64,000 bases of DNA from Perca fluviatilis (Eukaryota; Chordata; Actinopteri; Perciformes; Percidae). Positions 1 through 11,000 of this stretch are shown here, piece after piece; position 1 is the stretch's first letter; each line of letters begins with the position of its first letter. A program made the position numbers and the translations under genes. The stretch is from contig NC_053115.1 in NCBI RefSeq assembly GCF_010015445.1, forward strand, positions 12,261,524 to 12,325,523, written 5' to 3'. The notes beneath the pieces were generated by a model, which was not told the DNA's origin, searched no databases, and worked only from the letters and a program-made list of their open reading frames with translations.

Positions 1-91
1 AAAGCCTGTGTTTGTAGTCTGCACGTTTGTACAGGATGTTTCCATTATCAGCTGTGATCAATGGACAAAAATTGCAAAGCAATGCAAGCAT

Positions 92-135
<44 letters not shown>

Positions 136-1790
136 TCCTTCGATATCATCCAGATAAAGAGCAAATTGAAGAGAGCAGAGTTTGTCTTTTTATTTAACCC
201 TGAACCCTACCTTGTCTTGAACAGCTTTCCCCACCCATACAAACACAATATAAAAATACTATGGATGGATGGATGTGTGGGTGGGGGTTGGGTGGATAGA
301 TTCCATGGTTGCAAATATTAAAGATCAAAACACATTTTTGATAAGGCCTTATCATTTCATGACAGTTTTATTTAAAACATGAGCCCCAAGCATAATCTGA
401 AACTGTGGAAATCATGATTCATTTGTCACTGGACAGATTTTTGACTCATGATCTTTTCTGAGCAGTTTGATGACTCTTGCCTAATTTTTCCCAGAATAAA
501 CCCCTTGCTCCCTCGCCGAACATTTTTACCACACCCCTCCTCTTTTGTTTTCAAGGTTTTATATTATTCAAAAAAACACCTATTTACTAGCCTTTAATAT
601 AGCAAAGTTGGCACATGTTGTGGAAAGTACATCTTAACAACCTGAAAGGGACATTCAGGCTTTGGACTGATCAAAAAATGCATGTTTTGCTTGGCTCGTC
701 TGAAACAGTGACGTGACTCTTCACAATGGAGCTGCTGTGCTAAACTTGGAGGCAACCATATAAGTACAAGTCAACCAGTGTTTGTTGTTTCATTAACTCA
801 GTCTCTCTGACAAATACACCAACCGATTAACAGAGCTTTATTTATTTCACGCTTGACTACTTACAGTAAACATGATTAAACATGATTCAATTATGAATGA
901 AATGAAAAATGAATGAAATAATTCCTCATTCTTTCTGCATGAGGAAAGTAAGAAGGTAATTCAAAAAGCTAACCCTCTGACCTTAAATCTCTTAAGAGGC
1001 CAGTGATGTTTTGGTTTGTATAAAGCTGCAGTATGACACATCAAGTCAGGAATGTGCTGAGAGAAACACGTACATGCTACAAGACAGAGAGGAGGGGGGA
1101 AGAGAAAAGATGAGCAAGTGGGGGGTATGAGAAGACAATTAGCAAAGATAAGAAACATACCTATTTCACAACGAATGACAGGTTGACTGAGATGTTCAGT
1201 GAGAATGGGCTGGGATCCATGATAGGCTGAATTCTATAGCAAAGGTGATGACATCGCTGTATGCACATCTTTACATTATTATGTAGTTATAATGAACTTG
1301 ATGGATGCAGAAAATGAATTAAAAAGGGAAGACAAATACTATGAAACCCTGTCTGTAAGCTGTGGTCTTAAAGTTGGACTTTGCAGTGTTTAGAAGGATC
1401 TTGCCAAGCCTTCCAAACTATCTGTAAAATCAGTTATAAAACTCACTTCCTGCTTCGCCCTGTGATGCCTATTCACACAGAGAGCCTCCGGCACAGTCAT
1501 GAAGAAAATCTACACCGAAGCACGGTGCATTGAGTTAAACAATGGAGCACACATGTAGCCTTATTGTAACAAGCCAGGGAGAACGTTATAGAACATGCAG
1601 TTCTGTGGTCTTCCCCACTCTTCTCTCACTAGAGAAAGTTTGTTGGCTTTGAGTCCCATGCCCCCTAGTGTCTGAAGGTTGTAAGTGTATGTTTTCAGCC
1701 CAGGAGTGGCCCATGTGGTCACATGTTATTACTGTTTCTCATTATCTGCTGCATGAAACTTGGTGTTGCTGATTTGTTAACCACACGAGA
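1..1790. other. Intergenic, no gene seen
   Basis: AT-rich non-coding DNA. I see no exon with flanking splice signals, no RNA gene and no long conserved frame on either strand. It contains one CA microsatellite near the left end and a short GATG-type simple repeat around 260-276. In mammals and fish the neighbour on this side of krt18 is often krt8, but no keratin type II exon is visible here. Confidence 0.6.
93..134. repeat. (CA)n microsatellite
   Basis: About 20 uninterrupted CA dinucleotides. The apparent His/Thr-rich reading frame across it is an artefact of the repeat. Confidence 0.95.
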
Positions 1791-1798
1791 GGTATGGC

Positions 1799-2760
1799 TC
1801 TAGTGATGACAATGTTAGTCAGTCCGTCCATCACTTTGGTCCAGATGGAAATATCTCAGCAACTATTGGATGTTGGATGGACCAGGAAATTAGTTAGTTT
1901 ATGGATGAAACCTTCTGATGTTGGTAAGCCCCTGATGTTTCCTCTACAGCAGTGGTTCTCAAAGTGGGGTCCAGGGGTCCTTGAGGTTGAGGGGGTTTCA
2001 GGGGTTCCCTAGCAAAACATTTATATTCACTATAATTCCATCCAGAAGTAACACAATGACATTACGTATGACTATTTTGGTCATGTTTCATACTCTTTCT
2101 GTAATAAAACATCTGAAATTAGGTTGGGGACCTTAGGACAAAATCAAATGGGGTTCCATGTTCTAATGGAGTTTGAGTTAAGTTTGAGAACCACTGCTCT
2201 AGCACCAACATGAGGATGACATTTGGATGGACTTTGTGAAATTTGCTACTGAATTTTGAGGTACCTAGAGAATAAATCATAAAGCTGCTAAGTCTCCCGT
2301 CATCTATGGAGGCACAAAGTTTAAGTATTCCTCTGTCTGGAAAGGTTATGAGGTAATGTTGGGCCCTGACCTGAATGACACCTGGGTACCATTGTTTCAA
2401 CTTACATAGCATGATGGAAATTCCACAACAACTGCTCTAGCACCACCATGAGGATGACATTAATGTTTCAGTGGAATATCTTGATAACTATTGGTTCGAT
2501 TCCATGAGATTTGCTACTGATATTTGAGGTACCTAGAGAATAGATTCAGATAAATTGGGTGATATTTTAACTTTTTTATCTAAATGTCAGTTTTCCCAAA
2601 ACTTTGCATTATAACCAAATACTTGCAAAACAACCATTCCCTTCAGCCTCAGCTGTACTTTGTATTTAGTCCTAATTAACAAATGTTAGCATGCTAGCAG
2701 GCTATACTAAGATGGTAAAAATGGTAACTGTAATTGGCATCAGCATTGTGGCTGCCCAAT
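1799..2760 (+). repeat. Dispersed fish repeat, first copy
   Basis: The block contains phrases typical of a dispersed percomorph repeat: a 'ccagatggaaatatctcagc' segment, 'gaggtacctagagaatag' twice, and a 'tagcatgctagcag' tail. Similar phrases occur inverted at about 44,970-45,420 (for example 'gttgagatatttcagtctgg'). Two tandem sub-copies of 'ctctagcaccaacatgagga' (near 2,198 and 2,433) suggest internal duplication. The class of element is not certain. Confidence 0.6.
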
Positions 2761-3194
2761 ACTTACCGGAAGCAAATTTGTGTTTCCTGGACGGCAAAGG
2801 CATAACCCTCCCTTCTCTGCCCCCGATTCGCTAGTACTTGTTGCCTTCGTTTGTTGGGTTGGTGATGTTTAGGCATGAGGAGTGGGATAGGTTAGGGTTA
2901 GGGTAAGAATACCAGGGTAAGCCAATCAGAGGCAGAGTAAGGCAGGTCATGGGTTTGCCATCCTAGGAAAAAAAATATTGTGTACCGAAAACAGGATTTG
3001 TTCTACAGTACGCATATGCGAAGATAGTTGAAGTTTGGCATTGATCTTGAATGGTCAGGGTCAGGAAAGCCCATTGGTCAAAGTAAAGGGGCTGTTTGAG
3101 CCTATTTGATAAGGCTGGTTTTATTACACAATGGTAAGAGTTAGAAGTTAGATTAGATAGGAGAGTCCTATTTAAATCCAGTAAAGGTAATAAT
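2761..3194. other. Non-coding stretch before the DIRS element
   Basis: No gene seen. It contains a short TTAGGG-like run near 2,890-2,906, and phrases about 'gtcaggaaagcccattggtc' that recur near 7,730-7,760 on the other side of the DIRS element. The retrotransposon may therefore have inserted into, or between, copies of a simple dispersed repeat. Confidence 0.45.
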
Positions 3195-3383
3195 GCTTCT
3201 ATTTTGTATAGGCTTCGCCCTCTAAGGCTACGCTATTGGGTTTATCCCTTCACGCATGCGCAGTCGTGAAGATTTTCTTTCCCGCCCTTGCGTACAGTAC
3301 GGGCTTCAACTACGTCCGCAGATACTGTATATATACAGAGCGGACCCGTTGTTCATCTCCCACTTTTTCTTCAAGCTAGCATT

Positions 3384-3584
3384 ATGAAGACAAACTCGAC
3401 TTCCAGCTGTGTTCGCCTCTGCCCCACAGTCTGCCGGACCGGCTACATCCTGCCGCCGGACCTCCATCCCCGCTGCGAGACCTGCCTCTGCACCGCTCAC
3501 GCCGGCCCGGCGCTCACCCCCGACGCCGCCTGCCATCTAAAAAGCTTAACCGGCGGGCGGAAGCTTACTGGCTTGTCAGGCTAG
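3384..3584 (+). pseudogene. DIRS gag-like 5' reading frame fragment
   Basis: A Cys-rich frame starts 20-30 bases after the left inverted repeat. It has CxxxC/CxxC-like spacing (Cys at 'RLCPTVCR' and 'RCETCLC') and resembles the N-terminal Cys motif of the first ORF of fish DIRS elements. The frame stops at 3,582. Alternative frames continue to about 4,230 without a motif I recognise. The assignment rests mostly on position within the element. Confidence 0.5.
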
Positions 3585-4239
3585 CGGGGAAGGGGATGGC
3601 AGCTGGGCAGACAGACGGCAATCCGTCAACACCCTGGATCCGCTGGAGGAAGGCTTTATCGACGAGCACGAGCCCGATGGCTCGATTCCCTCAGATAACA
3701 CCTCCATCACCAGCTGTCCCTACTCAGGTTCAAGGCGACACAGAAGTGGGCTTCCCTTCGGTAACCCCCCTGGAGCAAGGCCTAGGTCCATTCTGCTTCC
3801 GGAGGCTGCTTTTTTCGGCCACCGGAAGCCCGCGCCTTTTTCCCAGGATCAGGTATGTGCTAACCTCTGCCGTCTCCGCTATGGCCACCACTCCAGAAGC
3901 TCTTCCTCCGGAGCTAGCCATGGAGATTAGCAAGGCCATGACCGCCACCCTCACCCTGACCATGGCGTCCACGGTGGCGTTGTCCAGAGTCATGGCGTGG
4001 CAGACTGTGGCCCAGCGAAACATCTGGCTCCACATGTCGCAGCTTCTGTACGGCACCATAGCTCCCGATGGACTATTTGGGCCCCATCATCAGACAGCCA
4101 CGTCCCTCCTTCACCAAGCGGCCGAAGACGCGGAGCGGCCCCGAATACTCGGCTCTTGGAAGCTCGTTCCTCCAGAGCAGTGCCGTCGCCATGACAACCG
4201 CCATAAAATGCTGCGCCGCCATCTTCCCAAGCTTCGAAC

Positions 4240-5560
4240 TCCGTTCCTCCGCCCGGCCTGTGGATCTGAAAGACGTATACTTTCACATCCAATTATTCCC
4301 AGACACAGGAAATTCCTGCGCTTCTTTTTCCAAGGGGCCCATTCCAGTACAACCGACTGCTGGTCGGGTACTCACTGCCCCCCCGCACTTTTTCCAAGTG
4401 CATGGAGACGGCACTTCAGCTGTTGCGGAAAAAAGGCATCAGGGTCCTGTTTTATCTGGACGATCTGCTCATTCTGGCCCCCTCCCGGGAAAAGCAGCGC
4501 TGCAAACTATGAAAGTTTGCGACATCTGCAAACACTGGCTTCGCCATGAACTGGCAAAAAAGCTCACTGCACTCCGCACAATCGATAGTTTATCTGGGTG
4601 TGGACATAAACTCGATTGTCATGAGGGCCAGGCTGTCAACGCCAAGACGAGACGCACCGATCTCTCTATTGTCGCGCACCACGCCATACGCGGCAGTGTC
4701 AGCGTTGTCTGTGATGCTTTTTCTGGGGCACGATGTCTGCGGGTCACTGGGAGTCCTCCACATGAGGAAAATCCAGAGGTGGTCTCACCACCAGCGCCTC
4801 GACCCTATACGCCACAAGTGGCGAATGCTGACCATTCCTCCCTCTCTTCAGTCAGACCTGGCATATTGAGGAAACCCCCGGACCCTCTCAACCGGGGTTC
4901 CCCTGGGCAAAGTGACGTCACACGTGACGCGTCCCTTACTAGCTGGGGAGGAATGTGCGAGTCACAGGTGGTCAGGTGTTGGGAGGAGAACGCCCCCCCA
5001 CATAAACTGCCTGGAGCTGTCCACGGTGCTGAAGGTCTTAAACACTTCACCCAGTGGTAGCAGGGAAACATCTTGTCATACGGACAGACAACATTACAGC
5101 AGCAGCGTTCATAAACCGCCAGGGCGGCGTGCGCTCGGCCCGGCTATTGGAAATGGCCAGGAGCCTCCTGCTGTGGGCCCACAGTCATCTGTGGTCCCTC
5201 AAAGCTGTTTACATCCCCGGGGTTTTGAACCGGGGGCGGAGACTAATGTGGAAGGGGGGGCCTTCTCACAACGAGTGGAAATTGAATCCCTCTATTGTTC
5301 AGGAGCTGCGGAGCAGGTTCGGGAAAGCAGAAGTGGATCTGTTCGCCTCAGGAGAGAACACACAGTGCGCACTGTGGTTTTCCTTGAGCACACGGGACAA
5401 TCCACCCCTCGGCGTAGACGCTTTCTCCCACCAACCCTGGCCCAGAACCCTCCTATACGCTTTCCTCCGGTCCCTCTTATCCCTCGCCTCCTGGAACGCA
5501 TCCAGGAGCAACTGCCGTGGCGCGAGTACGCTCTGTCACAGCTGGACAGCTGGACAGCTG
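4240..5560 (+). pseudogene. DIRS reverse transcriptase / RNase H (frameshifted)
   Basis: Reverse transcriptase motifs are visible but spread over frames. A 'PVDLKDVYFHI' motif lies at 4,257-4,290. The catalytic YLDD box is at 4,453-4,464 in the +1 frame relative to it, followed in the same frame by 'YLGVDINS' (about 4,592). In-frame stops interrupt this frame near 4,510 and 4,867. RNase H follows: 'INCLELS' near 5,003-5,025, then after another frame change 'IRTDNITAAAFINRQGG' (about 5,078-5,128), which carries the conserved TDN. The DIRS-typical segment 'EVDLFAS' is near 5,331. With at least two frame changes and two stops, no active enzyme can be made from this copy. Confidence 0.82.
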
Positions 5561-5579
5561 CGGGGCTGGCTGCTGAGCG

Positions 5580-6570
5580 GGAACGCTTGCAGAAATTAGG
5601 CTTGCCTCCTGCCGTGGTGCGCACTATCCAAAATGCAAAAGCCCCTTCCACTACAGCGTGTTACGCGGGATGTTGGTCTGCTTTCCAGCGCTGGTGCACG
5701 GAGAAGGCAGCAGACCCCATATCGTGTCCCCTGCCTCTCGTGTTGGCTTCTCTCCAAACATTAGTGGATAATGATTTGGCTCCATCTACAGTCAAAGCCT
5801 ACGCAGCGACCATCTCATCCTGCCACGAAGGCTATGGAGAGAGGATGGTTTTTGCGCACCCCCTGGTAAAGTGTTTTCTTGAAGGGGGTCAGACGACAGA
5901 AACCCGCCATGCACCCTCTCAAACCCCAATGGGACATAGCACTGGTGCTTCGAGCTCTGGGGAAGCCTCCTTTCAAGCCCCTAGCACAAGCCTCTCTCAG
6001 GTTGCTGTCACTAAAAACGGCGCTCCTCCTTGCCTTGACGTCAGCCAAGAGAGTGAGCGACTTATGTGCGCTGTCAGTTTCACTGTCCTGCCTCTCCATT
6101 AGAGGTGACGGGAGCACAGCCGCCTTGCAGCCAAACCCCTCATTCACACCGAAAAATTCTAACTAATTATTTTCGGTCGAGGGTGTTTTTCCATCATGAC
6201 AACGACTCGGAGGAGGTTTTCCACTGGTTATGCCCAGCGCGTGCGTTATCACGGCACGTTTTACGCACGGCGGACATAAGGCAGACACAGCAGCTTGTAC
6301 ACTATAGGGAACTCCCAAGGAGCGGCCCTTTCAGCGTCTGTCTCACTGGCTGTGCGAGGCTATCACCCAGACCTATAACACGGGCATCCGGGCACACTCT
6401 ACGAGGGCACTGTCGGCATCGGCAGCTCTGTTCAAGGGCATGAAAGTAGCCGAAATCGGCGCAGCAGCATCCTGGGCATCTCCATGCCCTTTCATCCGTT
6501 TCTATCTGCGCGATATGTCTCAGCCCTCTATGACCCACTCGGTTCTATCCTCACTCAACGTCGAATAATG
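5580..6570 (+). pseudogene. DIRS tyrosine recombinase (frameshifted)
   Basis: This is the third coding segment of the element. An N-terminal SAM-like core-binding region reads 'APSTTACYAGCWSAFQRWC' (about 5,640-5,698). After a frame change near 5,880 the catalytic half continues. The first catalytic Arg sits in 'SAKRVSDL' (about 6,043-6,066), the H-x-x-R box is HSTR at 6,395-6,406, and the nucleophilic Tyr is in 'RFYLRD' with its codon at 6,503-6,505. All three catalytic landmarks share one frame, but a stop near 6,164 separates the first from the other two. Tyrosine recombinases integrate DIRS elements in place of the DDE integrase of LTR elements. Confidence 0.8.
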
Positions 6571-7011
6571 CTCTGTTGTATGTGTGCTCTGCCTGCCTGC
6601 TTCCTCCCCCCCCCCCTTTTTTGCGCTGGGTGCTGGGAGGAGAGCGGTGCCTCATATATATGTTGTCACTATCTCTCTCACTAACCATGCACGCCTACAA
6701 TCATGATATGTACCGCTGCATGTGTAGGTTACTCGTCTGAAACCCTCACCCCCCCTACACTGGGTGGCTGAGAGGAACATGGACGTCCCATAATTGTCAA
6801 TCAATTACAACTCTCACTATCATGCACGCCTACACTCATGGCTTGGGCTTTGCAGCCAGCTAGGTCAAGTCATTACCATGGCAGGCTCTTTACCAGAATA
6901 GCGCTTCTGATGCGATCTTCTGCCAGTGCATGAGAGAGAAAAAAAATAAAAGTCTATGTTCTGCTTGTGGACCCTGTGTTGCAGGTGGCATTGACTACAT
7001 CAGCTTTGCCC

Positions 7012-7120
7012 TAACCCAATAGCGTAGCCTTAGAGGGCGAAGCCTATTCGAAATAGAACGATAGTTACATTATTGTAACTCCAGATTCTATGAGTATAGG
7101 CGTAGCCCTCTAAGATTCGG
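7012..7120. repeat. DIRS internal complementary region
   Basis: The first half ('cccaatagcgtagccttaga' at 7,015 onward, through the 'gcctattcgaaatag' part) is the reverse complement of the left outer end at about 3,195-3,243. The second half ('gttacattattgtaactcca', 7,065 onward) is the reverse complement of the right outer end at about 7,281-7,338. In DIRS1-type elements this region templates the joining of the two ends during replication. Confidence 0.8.
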
Positions 7121-7418
7121 GCCACCTGCTCCTGTTACATTAGCTGAAGAAAAAGCTGATGTTGGGAGATGAACAACGGGTCCGCTCTGTATATATACAG
7201 TATCTGCGGACGTAGTTGAAGCCCGTACTGTACACAAGGGCTGGAAAGAAAATCTTCATGATAAACCCAATAGCGTAGCCTTAGAGGGCTACGCTTATAA
7301 TACTCATAGAATCTGGAGTTACAATAACGTAACTATCAAACATTTTGGATGCAAAGTACCTCTAAAAAACAGTGAAAAAGCCCAATTGGTCATGGGATAA
7401 AGACAGGATGTGAACATT

Positions 7419-7606
7419 ACATTTAGCTGACACTTTTATCCAAAGCGACTTATAATTGCTATATATGTCAGAGGCCGCACGCCTCTGGAGCAACTAGGGG
7501 TTACGTGTCTTGCTCAGGGACACATTGGTTGATGTATCACAGTGGGAATTGAACCCAGATCTCCCAAACCAAAGGCATGTGGTATATCCACTGTGCCATC
7601 AACACA
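7419..7606 (-). repeat. tRNA-derived SINE, minus strand
   Basis: Read on the minus strand, the block begins with an A-box-like 'tggcacagtggata' (complement of about 7,590-7,603). It continues to a B-box-like 'gggttcaattccc' (complement of about 7,544-7,556) and ends in the conserved fish motif whose plus-strand form is 'atttagctgacacttttatc' (7,424 onward). An RNA polymerase III split promoter with tRNA-like spacing marks a tRNA-derived SINE. Confidence 0.7.
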
Positions 7607-7609
7607 AAT

Positions 7610-8080
7610 TGGGTTTCTTGTATGGATTGGGTAGTGATGCGTTATTATGAATCCCACTGCATTTAATTGCAAGACCCGCCCTGCACAGCAGCCAGATTTG
7701 TTGAGGTTAGGCATTGTCCTCAAGAGGTTAAGGTCAGGATAGGCCATTGGTCAGGGGATAGGACCTGAACAAATCAGGTACCGGTACCTTGTGCAGGCAT
7801 GATCGCCTGGTAGTGACAAGCATGTTAGCATGTCGATGTGTGCATTTAGCTCAAAACACTGCTGTGCCTGGATTGTATCCTTATTGTAGTTTCCATGTTC
7901 TGTGCTCCTGTTCCTTACTGAATGTGCTTTTTACTTAACAAAGGTGTCGAAAGATACAATATATCATGAGCTGTTCAGTTTTTCACACATTTGACTTATT
8001 CTCAACAAAGAATAAAAAGACATGACCCTCCCCTATTTTCCTCCGGTGGTCCATTCCATAAATACTGCACGGTCCCTAAC
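7610..8080. other. Non-coding stretch, no gene seen
   Basis: No exon or RNA gene recognised. It contains a short repeat phrase shared with the region before the DIRS element. Confidence 0.5.
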
Positions 8081-10434
8081 TTAAAGCCCCAGTGTGTAAC
8101 GTTTGTAGCTGTTCATTATCAAAATCTGTGTTGCCCGTTCAAATAAACTTGCCTTTTCTTGAATATTCCTTCCTCTATTCAGCCCCATTGTACCGAATTT
8201 GGTTGCAGTTCCACCAGAGTTCCACTGGGGGTGATCGTGGTCCAGTGCAAAATGAATGGGACTCTATGGAGCTAGACGGCTAAATTTGTCTCTTTCGCCT
8301 GAATGTCGATGAGAAATCTCTCCCTTTCGAATGGAACATTCAAATTACTAGAAAAAAAAATGATATCCTGAGAAAAGTGGATTTTGAGGGGTAGAGCTCC
8401 ATAGAGTCCCATTCATTCTGCACTGGCCTGTGAGCGCCTCCTATATGGAACTCTGGTGGAACTGCAACTAGTTCAGAAGCCGGAAGTAATGAGAGAGTGA
8501 AACTTCTTCCCTTATTAGAAATTCTTTGGGTAGACGCAAAGCCGGTCTACGGAAAGCCGCTCCACTTCCTGATTGTCGATTGTCGTTGAGAAACCTCAGA
8601 TTTGAATGTAGTTTTTGCAAGTTCAACATGGGTTATAGGTCGAAAGTTGAATGAACGAGTACTTATGTCCTTTTGATTTCTTACAGGGTGAGTCGTTGCT
8701 GCCCATAACACGCTAGCATTCTGCTAATGAATGCTGATTGGTCAGTGAAGGTCTGATTACGATCGGAGATCCAGCTTGACGGCATCTGAAGCAGAGCGTG
8801 AATGTCAGAGTGAATATTTCCGCGTGGTCTTTAAAACATTAGCAAACCTCTTTCTAGCACGTGTATTGACAGGGAGAGCCTTACCTGTCAGTTGTGTTGT
8901 CGATGCCTCGAGAGAAAAAAGGAAGCGACTCAGAGCTTGCCGTAAAGCAGTATCTCCGGCTGTATATGTGTATGACGTCATTGACATTTTAAAAGGCTTT
9001 TTAGAACAAAAAAGCCACTTTAAAAAAATCTAACACCCAGCAGTGTGTATTTTCTTTGCCTCCCCTTTCGAATGCAACATTCAAATTACTAGACAAAAAA
9101 TTATATCCTGAGAAAATTGGATTTTGAGGGGTAGAGCTCCATAGAGTCCCATTCATTCTGCACTGGCCTGTGAGCACCCCCTATATGGAACTCTGGTGGA
9201 ACTGCAACCAGTTCAGAAGCCGGAAGTAACAAGGGAGTGGAACTTCTTCCTATATTAGAAATTCTTTAGTAGACGCTCCATATTCATGCAGCATATTGAA
9301 ATACGTTAGCCTGTAAGGGACATACAGGACATACTACTCTGCCTTTCGCGTTTTCGACTCACAGCTAGCAGCAGGGTATCGTCGCTTCCCGGCCCCGGCA
9401 AGTTTGAAGAAGGAAACATGGAGGACCACACGTATTCAAAATCCAAATTTCAGGAACAGGAGTCTTCTTCTTCGCCCAGAAAAAGAAAAAGGATAACAAA
9501 AAGAGCAAGAGACCGGAAAAAAGAGTGAACATTGGAGCTGCTTTGGAGGCACATACCAAATCCCAACTAGTTAAAATTATCCTCTGGACCGCTGCAGTCT
9601 CCTTTTCTTTTGCTCTCCTTTCCGTCGGGTAGCGCGCATGCCCGCTTGTGGTATCCGCGCCACTCTCCGACATGAACTCATGGATGTTGTCGGTACACGA
9701 TCCGTTCTGCCTGCACGATCCGTTCTGTCCATGCGCAAGATAATACTGTTTTACGGAGGATACGACCTGCACGATCTGTTCCACGCTAGCCTATGGCTAG
9801 TCTTCATCGTGAAGGTAACGTTAGTTTAGCTAACAGCTAATTCAGCTAACCGCTAGCTGACAGCTAGATTCAGTCTAAAATAACGTTAAGTCAAACTTAA
9901 TGGGAAAAGCAGGCTACCGCTAAATTAAGACTTTACAGTAATAACAATAAAGACAAATATTGAGTGATTGTATTTTAAATGACCACAAGTAAAGTAGAAC
10001 TGACGTAACAGCTGTTATATATGTTAACGTTTATTTTCAAGTTTTATTTTGAGGATCTTTTAAAGTTATTACATGCTGTCTCAGCTAGCGGTTAGCCAAA
10101 TTAGCTGTTAGCTAAACTAACGTTAGCTTGGCTGTCGACCGGAAGCGTGGAACAGATCGTGCAGTGTTGTAAATCCTCGTACAACAGCGCATGCACAAAC
10201 ATTTTGCGCATGTGCAGAACGGATCGTGCAGGCAGAACGGATCGTGTACCGACAGATGTATTAAGAGAATGCATGAACTCCAGCAATGACATCTGATAGA
10301 CGGCCTTTTGTACACCTTCGCTTTTTGAAGCGTGAAGGCTACCGTAGCTGCAATACTGCGTTGCGAGAGAGAGTTGATTGCGATATATGATCTCAACGCT
10401 AGATGGGAGTAATTCTTACACAATGTAGCTTTAA
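8081..10434. mobile_element. Composite non-autonomous DNA element, 2.35 kb
   Basis: The left terminus 'ttaaagccccagtgtgtaac' (8,081) and the reverse complement of the right terminus (10,416-10,434) agree at 16 of 19 bases, giving short terminal inverted repeats. Inside are two direct copies of a segment of about 215 bp (8,321-8,543 and 9,061-9,275) containing 'gtagagctccatagagtccc'. There is also a large inverted pair (about 9,655-9,860 and 10,080-10,280) containing 'cacgatccgttctgcctgca' and its complement. No transposase coding region is visible. The element looks like an internally rearranged, non-autonomous DNA transposon. Confidence 0.65.
9655..10285. repeat. Long inverted repeat (foldback) inside the composite element
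   Basis: The arms at about 9,655-9,860 and 10,080-10,280 are reverse complements over most of their length. Shared landmarks are the 'gatccgttctg' pair on the left and 'cagaacggatc' twice on the right, and 'taacgttagtttagctaaca' against its complement at 10,105-10,125. The loop is about 220 bases. A transcript could form a long hairpin. Confidence 0.75.
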
Positions 10435-10965
10435 CTATTCTTAAAAGATAAATCTACATACATTTTTTTCAAAAGACAGTTTATTGTGTAGCCTAGTAGA
10501 GTTACTCTTTCAAAAAACTGTTTTATTTCCTTAAATGAAAAACATACATACATACATACTACATGAGAAACAAGACTATTGGAGACTCTCCGCTGTAGCA
10601 GTTCTAACTCACTGCTCCTTTTATGTCTTCCTGTGAAATGTTTTTGCGCTAGAAATGGACATGACATCCCACAGAGAAAATGTTCTCTTAGTCGACACAT
10701 TTCACTAACCTCTGATGTGTGACCCCTACACTTTCTTGTCGATCCTCGCCATGAAACTGAAATATAGATATACATTAAAAAGATAAACAAATTGCATCTT
10801 TTGATGCCTTTTGAACATCACGTGTGAGTCAATAAGGGAGCGATCAAGAGAGAAAGGGAGGAAAGTGAGTGTGTAAGAGTGAATCACACTCACATGCATG
10901 TCCGCATTCCTTCTGGCATCTATCAGGGTGCAAACAATCATCTGCATAAATATGCATATGCATCT

Positions 10966-11000
10966 ATGCAAATACATATTTTTGACTTTGTATATATAAG
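10966..11000 (+). promoter_or_regulatory. Octamer plus TATA-like pair (tentative)
   Basis: A perfect octamer ATGCAAAT at 10,966-10,973 is followed about 18 bases later by a TATA-like 'tatatataag' at 10,991-11,000. No exon is recognised downstream before the relic keratin exon at 12,529. This may be chance in AT-rich sequence. Confidence 0.2.

Larger units (their letters stand above)
3195..7338 (+). mobile_element. DIRS-type tyrosine-recombinase retrotransposon (degenerate)
   Basis: The left end (about 3,195-3,366) and the right end (about 7,161-7,338) are inverted copies of each other; for instance 'cagatactgtatatatacag' near 3,320 is mirrored near 7,200. Just inside the right repeat, about 7,012-7,120 is a composite complementary to both outer ends: its first half matches the left edge and its second half the right edge. 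This inverted-repeat plus internal-complementary-region layout is the hallmark of DIRS elements, which replicate through a circular intermediate and integrate with a tyrosine recombinase without target duplication. Inside lie gag-like, reverse transcriptase/RNase H and tyrosine recombinase segments in that order. Frames are broken by several shifts and stops, so this copy is not coding-competent. Confidence 0.88.

Noticed and set aside
2885..2910. Telomere-like TTAGGG run
   Set aside because: Only two to three imperfect units; too short to be an interstitial telomere of note.
3288..6684. Several 60-400 aa open frames on both strands in this stretch as separate host genes
   Set aside because: The + strand frames are fragments of one DIRS retrotransposon, and the minus-strand frames are shadows in GC-rich sequence with no family motifs.
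3195..7338. LTR retrotransposon or endogenous retrovirus
   Set aside because: The ends are inverted, not direct repeats, and a tyrosine recombinase stands where a DDE integrase would be.
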